A stretch of DNA of 64,000 nt from Chryseobacterium pennipullorum (GTDB lineage: Bacteria > Bacteroidota > Bacteroidia > Flavobacteriales > Weeksellaceae). The notes under the pieces were generated by a model. It saw nothing but the letters and a program-made list of their open reading frames with translations, was not told the origin of the DNA and did not search any database. Positions 7,943 through 16,086 of this stretch are shown here, piece by piece (the first letter of the stretch is position 1; each line of letters starts with the position of its first letter). The DNA is taken from positions 1 through 64,000 of the forward strand of contig NZ_QNVV01000011.1 of assembly GCF_003384725.1 (NCBI RefSeq), read 5' to 3'. The translations under genes were made by a program, and so were the position numbers.

Positions 7943-8753
7943 TTGAAAAAGGTATATTCCAGATCAGATCAACAGCCACGTAATGAACACCCCCACGGTG
8001 AATACTTCTGCTGTCTTTGATGAGGTTATTCATATAGCCTATATCTACCGTAAACGGAGAATGAGGAATATCGAACATATAGTAAGCTGTGATACGCATT
8101 TCACGGTAACCGAACGATTCCCATTGTGTATCCGGTCCATTGAGATGACTTAACGAAAATAATGCTTCAGCACTTACCGCCAGCTTCTGGTTGTTTTTTG
8201 GAGATACAGTATAAGTCAGCTGGCTTTTAATGCGGGTTCTCAACTGGAAATCTTCTTCCACTTTACTAAAATCTGCAGCAAAGAACTTTCTGAACTCCTG
8301 CCGGACTGTATTTTTCAATTTCCATTTCTTTCCTAAATCAAAAGTATAGGCGTACCTTCCATAAATTCTGAATTCCTGTTCTGTGTTCTCTTTCTCATAA
8401 GGTGTTGAGCCTTCGTATTGAGGCTGGCGGCGGTAGCTGACCGCATAGCTGTACTGCTGATGAGGTGCAAAAGAATGATAAACCTCGTGGTTTAACACAA
8501 AAATGGCCTGTTTTGAAAGAGCATTATAATCATCTGGATTGCTTTTTCGCCCGATTGCTATATAGCTGAGTGCTTGCTTTTTTCCTAAAGAATCCAGTTG
8601 TCGCTTGATCCCAAATGCAGTCCATAACGCAGTTTTGGTGTCGCCCAATCCCGGTGGACTGATCTGTGCACGTAGAATATTTCCTGTAAAACCGATTAAA
8701 AATAAGGTTGCTAAAACTTTCTTTATACAAAACATCATGGATAACTTCTTCAC
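7938..8753 (-). CDS. DUF2490 domain-containing outer-membrane-type protein
   Basis: A 271-residue secreted protein. The signal peptide covers residues ~1-30 (hydrophobic run LATLFLIGFTGNILRAQ, cleavage after A-Q). The rest alternates aromatic and charged residues in beta-strand style (YSYAVSYRRQPQY, IYGRYAYTFDLGKKWKLKN, LQLRT-like and FQLRTRIKSQLTYTVS segments) and ends in WNIPFSR. These are features of DUF2490, a family predicted to form a small outer-membrane barrel in Bacteroidota. Function is unknown. It is a single gene with its own promoter box at 8865-8872 and a shared terminator. Confidence 0.75.
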   Translation of the reverse strand: MKKLSMMFCIKKVLATLFLIGFTGNILRAQISPPGLGDTKTALWTAFGIKRQLDSLGKKQALSYIAIGRKSNPDDYNALSKQAIFVLNHEVYHSFAPHQQYSYAVSYRRQPQYEGSTPYEKENTEQEFRIYGRYAYTFDLGKKWKLKNTVRQEFRKFFAADFSKVEEDFQLRTRIKSQLTYTVSPKNNQKLAVSAEALFSLSHLNGPDTQWESFGYREMRITAYYMFDIPHSPFTVDIGYMNNLIKDSRSIHRGGVHYVAVDLIWNIPFSR

Positions 8754-8864
8754 TGTTAATTTTTAACTTCAGAGAGCATAGAATTAATGACCTAAGAAAA
8801 ACATTCTTACTATAAAATAGAATAGGCTGCTCTCTTACTGGTTCATTGCCCTTTAATACTGTGA

Positions 8865-8872
8865 CAAAACTA
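8865..8872 (-). promoter_or_regulatory. TAnnTTTG box upstream of DUF2490 gene
   Basis: On the minus strand this reads TAGTTTTG, about 110 bases before the start codon at 8753. Confidence 0.4.
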
Positions 8873-8910
8873 GAAGATGATTTAGGAAGAATTTAGGAAT
8901 CGGAGGAACT

Positions 8911-9825
8911 TTATTCAATAGAAATCTTTTCTCTGGAACAATCAATATACAAGCAGTTTTTCAGAAAGATTTTATTTCCCAGCATTCCCGTCATTCCGGA
9001 AAACTTCATCAGCAAATATTGGGTCTTCGAAAACCCTTCTACGTACGTTACTTCATTTAAAGGAATGCTTTTGTTTTTAAAATGGATATTGTTGCGGCTT
9101 GCTGCGGTATAAGTAGTTAATATAGTGGGCCTTGATTGGGCTTTCTCTATAATGACTTTTGAATGAGGTGATTTTAGATCCTGCCAGTTTTCTTTATGGG
9201 TCAACAACTCGTAGGCGCTGGTTCCCGAGTCAAATAAGAATTTTTCCTCTTTATCTTTTAAAATTCCCCTGATAACAATCTTTCTCTTTGTGAACTGAAA
9301 ATCAATGAGGTTATTTTTAAATTCAACAGGCTCCTGGTCTATGTTGAAAGCAATATAATTTTTTTTAAAATTAATTAGTGTTTTCCTGTCTTCAAGAATA
9401 TCTGCACCCAGTGTCCCTATGATTTTAAGAGAACCATTAGGCTCCGTTTTTTTTCCAGTGTCTGAAATCTTAATCTGATCAGAAGTGATTTTTGATTGTC
9501 CTAAATAGAATATACAGGCCCCTAAATTATTGCGAATTCTAATTCCCTTTACATTCTGTATTGCCTGGCTGTAGAACTCTGTATAGGCTGCCCCGGTATC
9601 AAATTGCATATAATAAGTGGTAGAATCTTTAGGAAAATGGATAGGCAAAAGTAAGCCCGACTTATTATTCCCTGTCCATGTTATCGGGATATTTCCACTC
9701 TCATTTTCTATTTTCAGATAGTTTTTTTCCGGGGTGAATTTTTGATCAAAATAGAAATACGCACTCATTAATGATAAGGCGATGATCATTAAAATAGACA
9801 CAACGATTTTTTTGAATGTTTTCAT
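8911..9825 (-). CDS. retropepsin-like aspartyl protease-fold protein
   Basis: A 304-residue protein from the ATG complement 9823-9825. A longer GTG start at 9870 adds a hydrophilic stretch before the membrane segment and is less likely. Residues ~4-25 form one membrane anchor. The exported part carries two D-[ST]-G motifs, MQFDTGAA (about residue 78) and FLFDSGTS (about residue 200), spaced as in the duplicated retropepsin/pepsin fold, plus GTLGADIL and MLGNKIF, which match the hydrophobic-hydrophobic-G flap-side motifs. Proteolysis is therefore possible but untested. It lies 86 bases downstream of an XRE-type membrane regulator on the same strand, so the two may be co-transcribed and functionally linked. 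Confidence 0.65.
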   Translation of the reverse strand: MKTFKKIVVSILMIIALSLMSAYFYFDQKFTPEKNYLKIENESGNIPITWTGNNKSGLLLPIHFPKDSTTYYMQFDTGAAYTEFYSQAIQNVKGIRIRNNLGACIFYLGQSKITSDQIKISDTGKKTEPNGSLKIIGTLGADILEDRKTLINFKKNYIAFNIDQEPVEFKNNLIDFQFTKRKIVIRGILKDKEEKFLFDSGTSAYELLTHKENWQDLKSPHSKVIIEKAQSRPTILTTYTAASRNNIHFKNKSIPLNEVTYVEGFSKTQYLLMKFSGMTGMLGNKIFLKNCLYIDCSREKISIE

Positions 9826-9911
9826 ATTGCTTTTTGTACAAGATTCGGAAATCCAAATGTGTTTTTGCACAAAAACAGGACGACAATTTTATGACAGTTC
9901 TATGACTTGTG

Positions 9912-10454
9912 TTATAAAAAATTGGTTTTCAGTTTAATATGTATATCGTGTTTTTTGTTTAAACTCATCCCATTGCTGATGATCACCAATATTTTTAATG
10001 AAAGAAACATGATGATAGCAACAATGAAAAGTGGAAAATTTAACGAGAAATACTTCTGTACAAACGGACTGATGATCAACGAGGCTGAAAAAATTGCGGC
10101 CAGTATAATCTGAATACCTACTATACTTTTCCCTAATTCTTTATTTTTAGGATCCTGTGTCTGATAAGTTAGAATAAGAGGGATGATAACACCACCAAAA
10201 GGAATGATGATACCGGATAAAGCGGAAAGGTTGATTATTTTAGCCCTTTGAATGTTTTCCTGCTCTATAGTGTGGCTAATAAGATGTTCAGGATTTACAG
10301 CCAATGCCTGAGCAAGAGCTTTCAGTGAGAATCCTTTGAGTATACCTCCGGCTTCCACCCTCTGAACCGTTCGAAGGGAAAGACCCGATTGTTTAGCAAG
10401 TTCACTCTGGGTCATATTTTTTGCTTCCCGTAAAGCCTTAACCTGATTTTTCAT
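9912..10454 (-). CDS. XRE-family HTH regulator with membrane domain
   Basis: A 180-residue protein. Residues ~1-60 are an XRE/HTH_3 domain (REAKNMTQSELAKQSGLSLR, TVQRVEAG). After a linker, residues ~75-170 contain four hydrophobic segments (IIIPFGGVIIPLILTY, IVGIQIILAAIFSASLIIS, FPLFIVAIIMFLSLKILVII). This fusion of a DNA-binding head to a small DUF4870-like membrane domain is common in Bacteroidota. It may tie expression of the downstream retropepsin-like gene to a membrane signal, although this is an inference. It is the first gene of that pair. No clear -7 box was found upstream. Confidence 0.8.
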   Translation of the reverse strand: MKNQVKALREAKNMTQSELAKQSGLSLRTVQRVEAGGILKGFSLKALAQALAVNPEHLISHTIEQENIQRAKIINLSALSGIIIPFGGVIIPLILTYQTQDPKNKELGKSIVGIQIILAAIFSASLIISPFVQKYFSLNFPLFIVAIIMFLSLKILVIISNGMSLNKKHDIHIKLKTNFL

Positions 10455-10910
10455 CGTCGATATAATGGTTGATTGTAACCATGTTTTCAGATGCTAATGT
10501 ACCTAAAAAAGGAGATAGAGAAGAAGTAAATCGGGTAAAATAGTTTTTTTTGTGGAAAACTTGTGGAAAACTTATTGATAAGTTGTGGAAAAGTAGAATA
10601 GCATGCAAACAAATCCATGAACGTTTAAAACTTTTGTGAACTAATATCAGTTTTTAGCGAATGACTCCTAGCTTTAAACTAATTTTTGACTAAAAGCTAA
10701 TGGAACATTTATACAATGCTTGAACGGGCAGAATCTTGAAAATGACTTTGAAACTGTTTAAAAATTACCAGTGTCTTGGCATAATCAGACCACTGAATTA
10801 AAGAACAGATGAAAAAATTGTAAGTATATAAAAATATAAATAGAAAAATTAACTTCTCCACAGATTTTACACCTGAATGAAAATAGAACTCATTTGAGTT
10901 GATAAAAAAA
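10455..10910. other. non-coding interval with origin-like features
   Basis: About 460 bases without a supported gene. It contains the phased DnaA-box-like array (10551-10592), an AT-rich stretch at about 10811-10853, and TTCTCCACA (10854-10862), a one-mismatch DnaA box in the opposite orientation. The order array, AT-rich segment, inverted box resembles a replication origin, but GC skew could not be measured. Confidence 0.4.
10551..10592 (+). repeat. 11-bp-phased DnaA-box-like array
   Basis: TGTGGAAAA occurs at 10551, 10562 and 10584, and the weaker TATTGATAA at 10573. The four 9-mers therefore start exactly 11 bases apart, all in one orientation. Each TGTGGAAAA differs from the consensus TGTGGATAA at one base. 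Co-operative DnaA binding is inferred. Confidence 0.55.
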
Positions 10911-10937
10911 ATAAAGCGTTGATATTCAACGCTTTAT
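10911..10937 (-). terminator. intrinsic terminator of tRNA-Ser
   Basis: Twelve-base perfect stem with a three-base loop (10911-10922 with 10926-10937), followed on the minus strand by a T-run. Confidence 0.85.
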
Positions 10938-10942
10938 TTTTG

Positions 10943-11029
10943 CAGAAAGGAAGGGATTCGAACCCTCGATACAGTTACCCGTATACTACCTTTCCAGGGT
11001 AGCTCCTTCAACCACTCGGACACCTTTCT
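10943..11029 (-). tRNA. tRNA-Ser(GGA)
   Basis: An 87-nt class II tRNA. The acceptor stem pairs AGAAAGG with CCTTTCT. The anticodon arm is CTACC-CTGGAAA-GGTAG, giving anticodon GGA, which reads UCC and UCU codons. There is a long variable arm (TATAC...GTAT), the serine hallmark, and a T-loop TTCGAAT. The discriminator is G. The 3' CCA is not encoded and must be added by the CCA enzyme. The terminator follows directly. Confidence 0.95.
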
Positions 11030-11086
11030 TTTTGAGATTGCAAAAATAGAATATTTTCTTGAATATACAAACTATTATTGCGAAAT

Positions 11087-12103
11087 TTAATCTGTTATTT
11101 CTCCACAAAGGCTCTTTGTGAAGTTATCGGCAAAACTACCGGAGTAGCTTGGATTATCTATCAGGTGCATAGCTTTGGTAATCGCAGTTTCAGCAGTCAT
11201 ATCCCTTCCGCTGATTGCCCCTATCCTTGAGAAGATATTACTGTTTTCATATTTCCCAAAGGATATACCTCCTGAAATACACTGACTTACCACTACAATT
11301 TCCGTCCCGTTATTTCGGATACCCTGCAGTGTTTCCTGGGTTTTTTCACTGCTGAAAATGGTTCCTGAACCAAAAACCTGTAGAATGAGGACCTTCATTT
11401 TAGGTATTTCCCTGAAATGGCTCAGATGCATCCCCGGAAATATTCTCCAGAATAAAACATCTTCAGAAATGTGTTCATCAACATGAAATTCAACTTCCTC
11501 ATTACTACGGAACAAATTATCTTTAAGAATATTGAGGTGGACTCCGGATTGCCCTAATATGGGATAATTCGGACTGGCGTAGGCATCAAAATACTCTGCA
11601 GAATATTTTAGAGTTCTGTTCCCCCGCAGCAGCTTGTATTCAAAATATATGGCTACTTCCTGAATGACTGCCTCGTCATTTTCATACAGGCTTGCGTAGT
11701 AAAGGCTGGTGAGCAGGTTTTCCTTCGCATCGGTTCTCAGATCTCCTATCGGGAGCTGCGAGCCCGTCATAATCACGGGTTTCTTTAAACCTTTCAACAT
11801 AAAGCTTAGGGCTGAAGCGGTATAAGACATTGTATCAGTTCCGTGAAGGATCAGAAAACCGTCATAGTCATTATAGTTTTTGTGAATATAGTTGGCGATC
11901 ACTCTCCATTCTTCCGGCCCCATATCAGAAGAGTCCAGCGGCTTTGCGAAAGGATGTACGAAAACTTCGCATTCCATCAGTTTCATTTCTGGCATCTTCT
12001 CAAATATATTACCGAAATCAAACGCGCGGAGACTTCCGGTTTCATAATCTTTCTCCATTCCGATGGTTCCACCGGTGTAGATGAGCAGGACTTTTCGCTT
12101 CAT
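11087..12103 (-). CDS. ansA: type I L-asparaginase, cytoplasmic
   Basis: A 338-residue enzyme hydrolysing Asn to Asp and ammonia. The nucleophile Thr is T13 in YTGGTIGM; the second catalytic set is T89-D90 in LHGTDTMSYTAS; a PVIMTGSQLPIGDLRTDAKE block follows. No signal peptide is present, so it is the cytoplasmic AnsA type rather than the periplasmic AnsB type. Length fits AnsA (~338). It is monocistronic, with TAATTTTG on the minus strand (12149-12156) as a promoter box. In a genome also carrying asnB (41.6 kb), it may balance the Asn and Asp pools. Confidence 0.92.
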   Translation of the reverse strand: MKRKVLLIYTGGTIGMEKDYETGSLRAFDFGNIFEKMPEMKLMECEVFVHPFAKPLDSSDMGPEEWRVIANYIHKNYNDYDGFLILHGTDTMSYTASALSFMLKGLKKPVIMTGSQLPIGDLRTDAKENLLTSLYYASLYENDEAVIQEVAIYFEYKLLRGNRTLKYSAEYFDAYASPNYPILGQSGVHLNILKDNLFRSNEEVEFHVDEHISEDVLFWRIFPGMHLSHFREIPKMKVLILQVFGSGTIFSSEKTQETLQGIRNNGTEIVVVSQCISGGISFGKYENSNIFSRIGAISGRDMTAETAITKAMHLIDNPSYSGSFADNFTKSLCGEITD

Positions 12104-12148
12104 GTATTATTTTTATTAAGAATTTAAAACCTGCTAAGGTTCATAGCT

Positions 12149-12156
12149 CAAAATTA
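12149..12156 (-). promoter_or_regulatory. TAnnTTTG box of ansA
   Basis: The minus strand reads TAATTTTG, 45 bases before the ansA start. Confidence 0.5.
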
Positions 12157-12263
12157 CGTTAATTTGCAAAGATTTGAAAATGAATGGAGCGCTTATGATG
12201 AAATTTTATATGAATAAGACAATCATGGCAGCTGCTCCATATGGTTATTGAAAAAACAACTAA

Positions 12264-12938
12264 ATGAAGATGAAAGATTTAGCCCAGACTTTTGAGTATT
12301 TAAAAAAGTTTTTAACCGAGGAACGGCTGGCAAAGATTGAACATTTTTCTCAGGAGAGCTCTGATTTTGTTCTTCCGGTGATGGATGATGTCTATCAGTT
12401 CAGAAATGCCGCTGCTATCATAAGATCAGTGGAAGCCTGCGCTTTCCACAAAGTAATAGCGATGGAGGAAGAGAATGTTTTTAATCCTAATCTTACCGTT
12501 ACCAAAGGTGCAGAAACCTGGGTAGATGTTGAAAAAATGCCTAAGAATATAGCTTCCCTGCAGAATATCAAAGACAGAGGCTATAAGATTCTTGCCGTAT
12601 CCCTGGAAAAAAATGCAGTAATGCTGCCTGACTACCAGATTACAGAGCCTATTGCTCTTGTTTTCGGGACGGAGTTGGCAGGAGTCTCTGAAGAAGTTAT
12701 CGACTTTGCAGATGAGACACTCGCTATCCCAATGTATGGATTTACCAAAAGTTATAATGTTTCCGTGGCAGCGGGAATCTGTATGTATGAGCTGAAGCAG
12801 AAACTTTTAAAATCCGGTATTGACTATAAGCTGGATGAACAAAAGCTCATCGAAATGAAGATCCGCTGGGCAGTAAATTCTATCAGAAGCGGAAAGGAAA
12901 TCCTGGCACAGTATCAAAAGGAGCACAATACACTGTAA
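12264..12938 (+). CDS. trmH: tRNA (guanosine-2'-O)-methyltransferase, SpoU/TrmH family
   Basis: A 224-residue SPOUT methyltransferase that should 2'-O-methylate G18 in the tRNA D-loop using SAM. The three family motifs are visible: NAAAIIRSVEACAF (motif 1, R at about residue 54), FGTELAGVSEEV (motif 2), and IPMYGFTKSYNVSVAAGICM (motif 3), which forms the trefoil-knot SAM site. The extra C-terminal helices fit TrmH rather than RlmB, and there is no N-terminal L30e-like domain. ATG at 12264 is used; an alternative Met lies two codons downstream. It is the first gene of a three-gene run; the next starts 3 bases after its stop. Confidence 0.88.
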   Translation: MKMKDLAQTFEYLKKFLTEERLAKIEHFSQESSDFVLPVMDDVYQFRNAAAIIRSVEACAFHKVIAMEEENVFNPNLTVTKGAETWVDVEKMPKNIASLQNIKDRGYKILAVSLEKNAVMLPDYQITEPIALVFGTELAGVSEEVIDFADETLAIPMYGFTKSYNVSVAAGICMYELKQKLLKSGIDYKLDEQKLIEMKIRWAVNSIRSGKEILAQYQKEHNTL

Positions 12939-12941
12939 CGA

Positions 12942-13373
12942 ATGAAAAAATACACTAAACACTTATTCTTTTTTTCTTTTTGTATGTCTCTGATAAGTCT
13001 TGTTATTCAGGAAAAGGGGTATAAAGAGATGTATCCGTTTGCCAGTTGGAAGCTGTTCACAGTACCCAGTGGAGGAGAAGCCTATTGGGAGAGATACAGA
13101 TTATATGGCATCAAAAACGGAGATACCGTAAGGATTATCAATACGACGGTTCAGAACTATGATTCCAATGAAAAAGAAGGAATTATCAATGGATACGGTG
13201 GAAAAATTGATAACAATGACGAGCGGGAAAGAAATATGAAAAAGCTGTTGATTTTTGCTAAAGATACAAGTCCACAGTTTGACGGATACCTTCTGTATAA
13301 AGAGAAGTATAAGCCTGCGGAAATCGGTGAAAAGAAGATGAATATCCATAAAAAATTGATTACGAAACTGTAA
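12942..13373 (+). CDS. hypothetical secreted/anchored protein
   Basis: A 143-residue protein with an N-terminal hydrophobic segment (residues ~8-22, signal or anchor) followed by a small soluble domain containing YPFASWKLFTVPSGGEAYWERY (residues ~30-50). It then has an Asn/Asp/Glu-rich middle and a basic C-terminus. I do not recognise the family. It starts 3 bases after trmH and its stop overlaps the start of the next gene (TAATG). It is therefore almost certainly translated together with the membrane protein that follows and probably works with it. Confidence 0.7.
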   Translation: MKKYTKHLFFFSFCMSLISLVIQEKGYKEMYPFASWKLFTVPSGGEAYWERYRLYGIKNGDTVRIINTTVQNYDSNEKEGIINGYGGKIDNNDERERNMKKLLIFAKDTSPQFDGYLLYKEKYKPAEIGEKKMNIHKKLITKL

Positions 13374-14209
13374 TGAAATATCCTCAGCTTACTGTTTACA
13401 ATTATAAAATTGCCTATTACGCAATAAGAATTTTCGGATTGTATTGGCTTATTGCTCAATATTATAGATTTCTGCAATTGAAGAGCAGGCCGAAGGAACT
13501 TTTTGAGCCGGTTTTCTGGCTGGAGAAAATAATATTTCCGGAGCTTCCTGATACCGGAGTGTTTGTCGGGATGCTGGTGGCCTGTGGAATCGCTTTAATG
13601 GCTTCCCTGCTGAAGCCGTCTTATGTGCTTAATATTCTGATTTTTCTACTCATCACATTGATTAATCTTCCCATATCTGCCAATTTTGGAGTGCGGCATA
13701 CCCACCATCTTATTATATTGGGATTTTTCCTGAGCATCTTTTTGCTTCCTAAAGATCTGGAAGAAAAAGACTACAAGCTGGTACAGTATTTTTATCTGGG
13801 TCTTTTGGTGACCTATAGCATGGCGGGAATGAGTAAATTCCTGGGAACGGCCAAAAACCTGATAAAAAATACCGATAAATTATTATGGATCAATAAAGGT
13901 GCTGCCAAAATGAATACCTATGACAACTATTATATGGCTGACATGGAAGTGCCAGGATGGATAAAAGATTTGTATGCCTATGATAACCTTTGGGTGGTGC
14001 TTACGGTGGTAGGGATTTCTCTACAGCTGCTATGCTTCCTGGGAGCTTTCAACCGGAAGTTGCTGACTTTTTTTATGCTGTTCATCGTCATATTCCATCT
14101 TTATACTTACGAATTTGTGGTGGCAGATGCTCTGGATCTGATTCCATTTGTCATTGCGGCTCTTTTTCCTTACCATATCTTTAAAAGAGACCGGAGATCA
14201 GCATATTGA
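13373..14209 (+). CDS. polytopic membrane protein, HTTM/DoxX-like in outline
   Basis: A 278-residue integral membrane protein with about seven segments (near residues 15-28, 62-80, 84-102, 112-126, 138-152, 204-225 and 232-265). Conserved-looking features are FGVRHTHHLIILGFF, with a His cluster in a membrane context, and YSMAGMSKF. The arrangement recalls the HTTM domain of vitamin-K-carboxylase-like proteins and DoxX-type proteins, but the match is from pattern only. It overlaps the previous gene by one base. Neither gene has an obvious link to tRNA modification by trmH. Confidence 0.65.
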   Translation: MKYPQLTVYNYKIAYYAIRIFGLYWLIAQYYRFLQLKSRPKELFEPVFWLEKIIFPELPDTGVFVGMLVACGIALMASLLKPSYVLNILIFLLITLINLPISANFGVRHTHHLIILGFFLSIFLLPKDLEEKDYKLVQYFYLGLLVTYSMAGMSKFLGTAKNLIKNTDKLLWINKGAAKMNTYDNYYMADMEVPGWIKDLYAYDNLWVVLTVVGISLQLLCFLGAFNRKLLTFFMLFIVIFHLYTYEFVVADALDLIPFVIAALFPYHIFKRDRRSAY

Positions 14210-14255
14210 CGGCAGGCCTGAAACCTCCTTAATCGTATTAAAAAATATTTCGGAA

Positions 14256-14954
14256 TTATTTCATCATCCTGAAATAATTCCATGCAGCGACAAATAAACC
14301 TGCAGTTTCCGTTCTCAGCCTTTGATGCCCCAGAGAAACGGCTTTTACCTTATGGTCTGAAAGGTATCCGATCTCCTTATCCGAAAAATCACCTTCAGGC
14401 CCGATCAGAAATGTAAGTTTTTCCATCGGCGGAAGATTTTTAAGCTCTGTCCTTTCAAGACTTTCATTACAATGTGCCACAAAAGTAGATTCAGTATCAA
14501 GACCTTTCAAAAAATCAGATAGTTTTACAGCATCATGGATCTCCGGAAAATGAAATCTGAGACTTTGCTTAGAGGCAGCAATAGCTTGTTTTCTGATTTT
14601 ATCAATGTTAATATTTTTACGCTCCGTTTTCTCGGTGATAATAATACTGATTTCCGAAATGCCCATTTCTACAGCCTTTTCCACAAAAAACTCTATGCGG
14701 TCAATATTTTTTGTAGGAGCAATTGCAATATGAAGTCTGGGACTGAAATCTGGCAGGCTTTCCTTGATTTCAGAAACATCGATTGCAGCTTTCTTGCCCT
14801 CTAGAATAAGTGTACCCGAAGCCAGCTTTCCCTTTCCATCTGTTACATGAATATTTTCTCCTGCTCTCATCCTCAGCACTTTTACAATATGTTGCTGCTC
14901 TTCATCATTGATGGTCACCTGATTGTCCTGGATATGTCCGTAGAATAGTTTCAT
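14256..14954 (-). CDS. rsmE: 16S rRNA (uracil-1498-N3)-methyltransferase
   Basis: A 232-residue SPOUT methyltransferase that methylates U1498 of 16S rRNA in the 30S subunit. An N-terminal PUA-like domain (QQHIVKVLRMRAGENIHVTDG, ~20-40) is followed by the knot domain: FFVEKAVEMGISEI, KQSLRFHFPEI, FLIGPEGDFSDKEI (SAM-binding GPEGG-type loop) and the terminal SLGHQRLRTETAGLFV (residues ~207-222). Length and motif order are canonical. It converges with the membrane gene ending at 14209 and lies 111 bases downstream of tsaD on the same strand, so co-transcription is possible. Confidence 0.93.
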   Translation of the reverse strand: MKLFYGHIQDNQVTINDEEQQHIVKVLRMRAGENIHVTDGKGKLASGTLILEGKKAAIDVSEIKESLPDFSPRLHIAIAPTKNIDRIEFFVEKAVEMGISEISIIITEKTERKNINIDKIRKQAIAASKQSLRFHFPEIHDAVKLSDFLKGLDTESTFVAHCNESLERTELKNLPPMEKLTFLIGPEGDFSDKEIGYLSDHKVKAVSLGHQRLRTETAGLFVAAWNYFRMMK

Positions 14955-15065
14955 AGAGATTAATTAGTGGCAAAGAAATACAGAAACCTGAAAAAACTGA
15001 ATGGTATTCTTGTTTATCGGTTTTTGTTTTCTGATATTGAGGTCTTTCTTCTTTAGTCTTTTAGT

Positions 15066-16082
15066 TTATAAATCATACTTTGCAGTTGCTGAAGTTCTCA
15101 TATCGGTAAATTCCCCTCTGTCAAACTTTAGTTTTGCTACCATAGCAATCATTGCTGCATTGTCTGTAGTATATTCAAACTTGGGAATAAAAATATTCCA
15201 GCCCAGTTTTTCCTTATTATCTTCCATCGCTTTTCTTAAAGCAGAATTGGCAGATACACCGCCGGCGATAGCTACGTCCTTTACATGAAGTTCCCTGGCG
15301 GCTTTTTCAAGCTTGTTCATCAGAATCTCAATGATAGACTTTTGTACGGAAGCGCAAAGGTCATTCAGGTTTTCTTTAATGAAATCCGGATTTTTTCTGA
15401 CTTCTTTCTGGATGAAATAAAGAACTGAAGTTTTAATACCGCTGAAAGAATAATCGTATTGCTCTAATCTGGGTTTATTAAATGAAAAAGCATCAGGGTT
15501 TCCTTCTTTTGCCAGTCTGTCTATGATAGGGCCGGCCGGATAATCAAGGTCAAAGATTTTTCCAATCTTATCAAAAGCTTCGCCTGCAGCATCGTCAATA
15601 GTTTTTCCAATAATTTCCATATCAAAATAATCTTTGACAAGAACAATCATCGTGTGTCCGCCGCTTACCGTAAGGCATAAAAAAGGAAATGTAGGCGGCA
15701 CAGGATTTGCATCTTCGATGAAATGGGCCAGAATGTGTGCCTGAAGGTGATTTACCTCAATCAGTGGTACATTGAGGCTCATAGCCAGAGACTTAGCAAA
15801 TGATGTTCCTACAAGGAGTGATCCCAGAAGTCCGGGGCCACGTGTAAATCCTATAGCTGCAATGGCATTTTGTTGTATATTTGCTTTGGTAAAAGATTTT
15901 TCAACAACGGGGATGATATTTTGCTGATGGGCCCGTGAAGCCAATTCAGGGACAACACCTCCATATTCTTTATGGATGGCCTGGTTCGCGGCAATGTTTG
16001 AAAGAATAGAATTTCCCTTGATGATAGCTGCTGAGGTGTCGTCGCAGGACGATTCAATACCTAAAATTATAGAGTCGCTCAT
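15066..16082 (-). CDS. tsaD: tRNA N6-threonylcarbamoyladenosine synthase subunit TsaD
   Basis: A 338-residue essential Kae1/TsaD-family enzyme, transferring the threonylcarbamoyl group to A37 of ANN-reading tRNAs with TsaB and TsaE. It starts with ILGIESSCDDTSAAI, the canonical N-terminus. The metal site is VNHLQAHILAH (His near residues 111-115); the typical NHxEGH reads N-H-L-Q-A-H here, the form usual in bacteria. Nucleotide contacts include LTVSGGHTMIVLV, and AGGVSANSALR (residues ~270-280). Its start codon is only 4 bases from that of divergent tamB, so its promoter must lie within the tamB coding region. Confidence 0.95.
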   Translation of the reverse strand: MSDSIILGIESSCDDTSAAIIKGNSILSNIAANQAIHKEYGGVVPELASRAHQQNIIPVVEKSFTKANIQQNAIAAIGFTRGPGLLGSLLVGTSFAKSLAMSLNVPLIEVNHLQAHILAHFIEDANPVPPTFPFLCLTVSGGHTMIVLVKDYFDMEIIGKTIDDAAGEAFDKIGKIFDLDYPAGPIIDRLAKEGNPDAFSFNKPRLEQYDYSFSGIKTSVLYFIQKEVRKNPDFIKENLNDLCASVQKSIIEILMNKLEKAARELHVKDVAIAGGVSANSALRKAMEDNKEKLGWNIFIPKFEYTTDNAAMIAMVAKLKFDRGEFTDMRTSATAKYDL

Positions 16083-16086
16083 AATA

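Noticed and set aside
10594..10602. DnaA-trio-like TAG repeats after the DnaA-box array
   Set aside because: TAG occurs twice but out of the three-base register, so the motif is not supported.
15001..15288. 95-residue plus-strand frame
   Set aside because: It overlaps the tsaD C-terminus in antisense; tsaD is certain, so this is a shadow frame.
15976..16086. Longer tamB start inside tsaD
   Set aside because: The extra 37 residues are the antisense of conserved tsaD sequence; the ATG at 16087 gives a sensible N-terminus.
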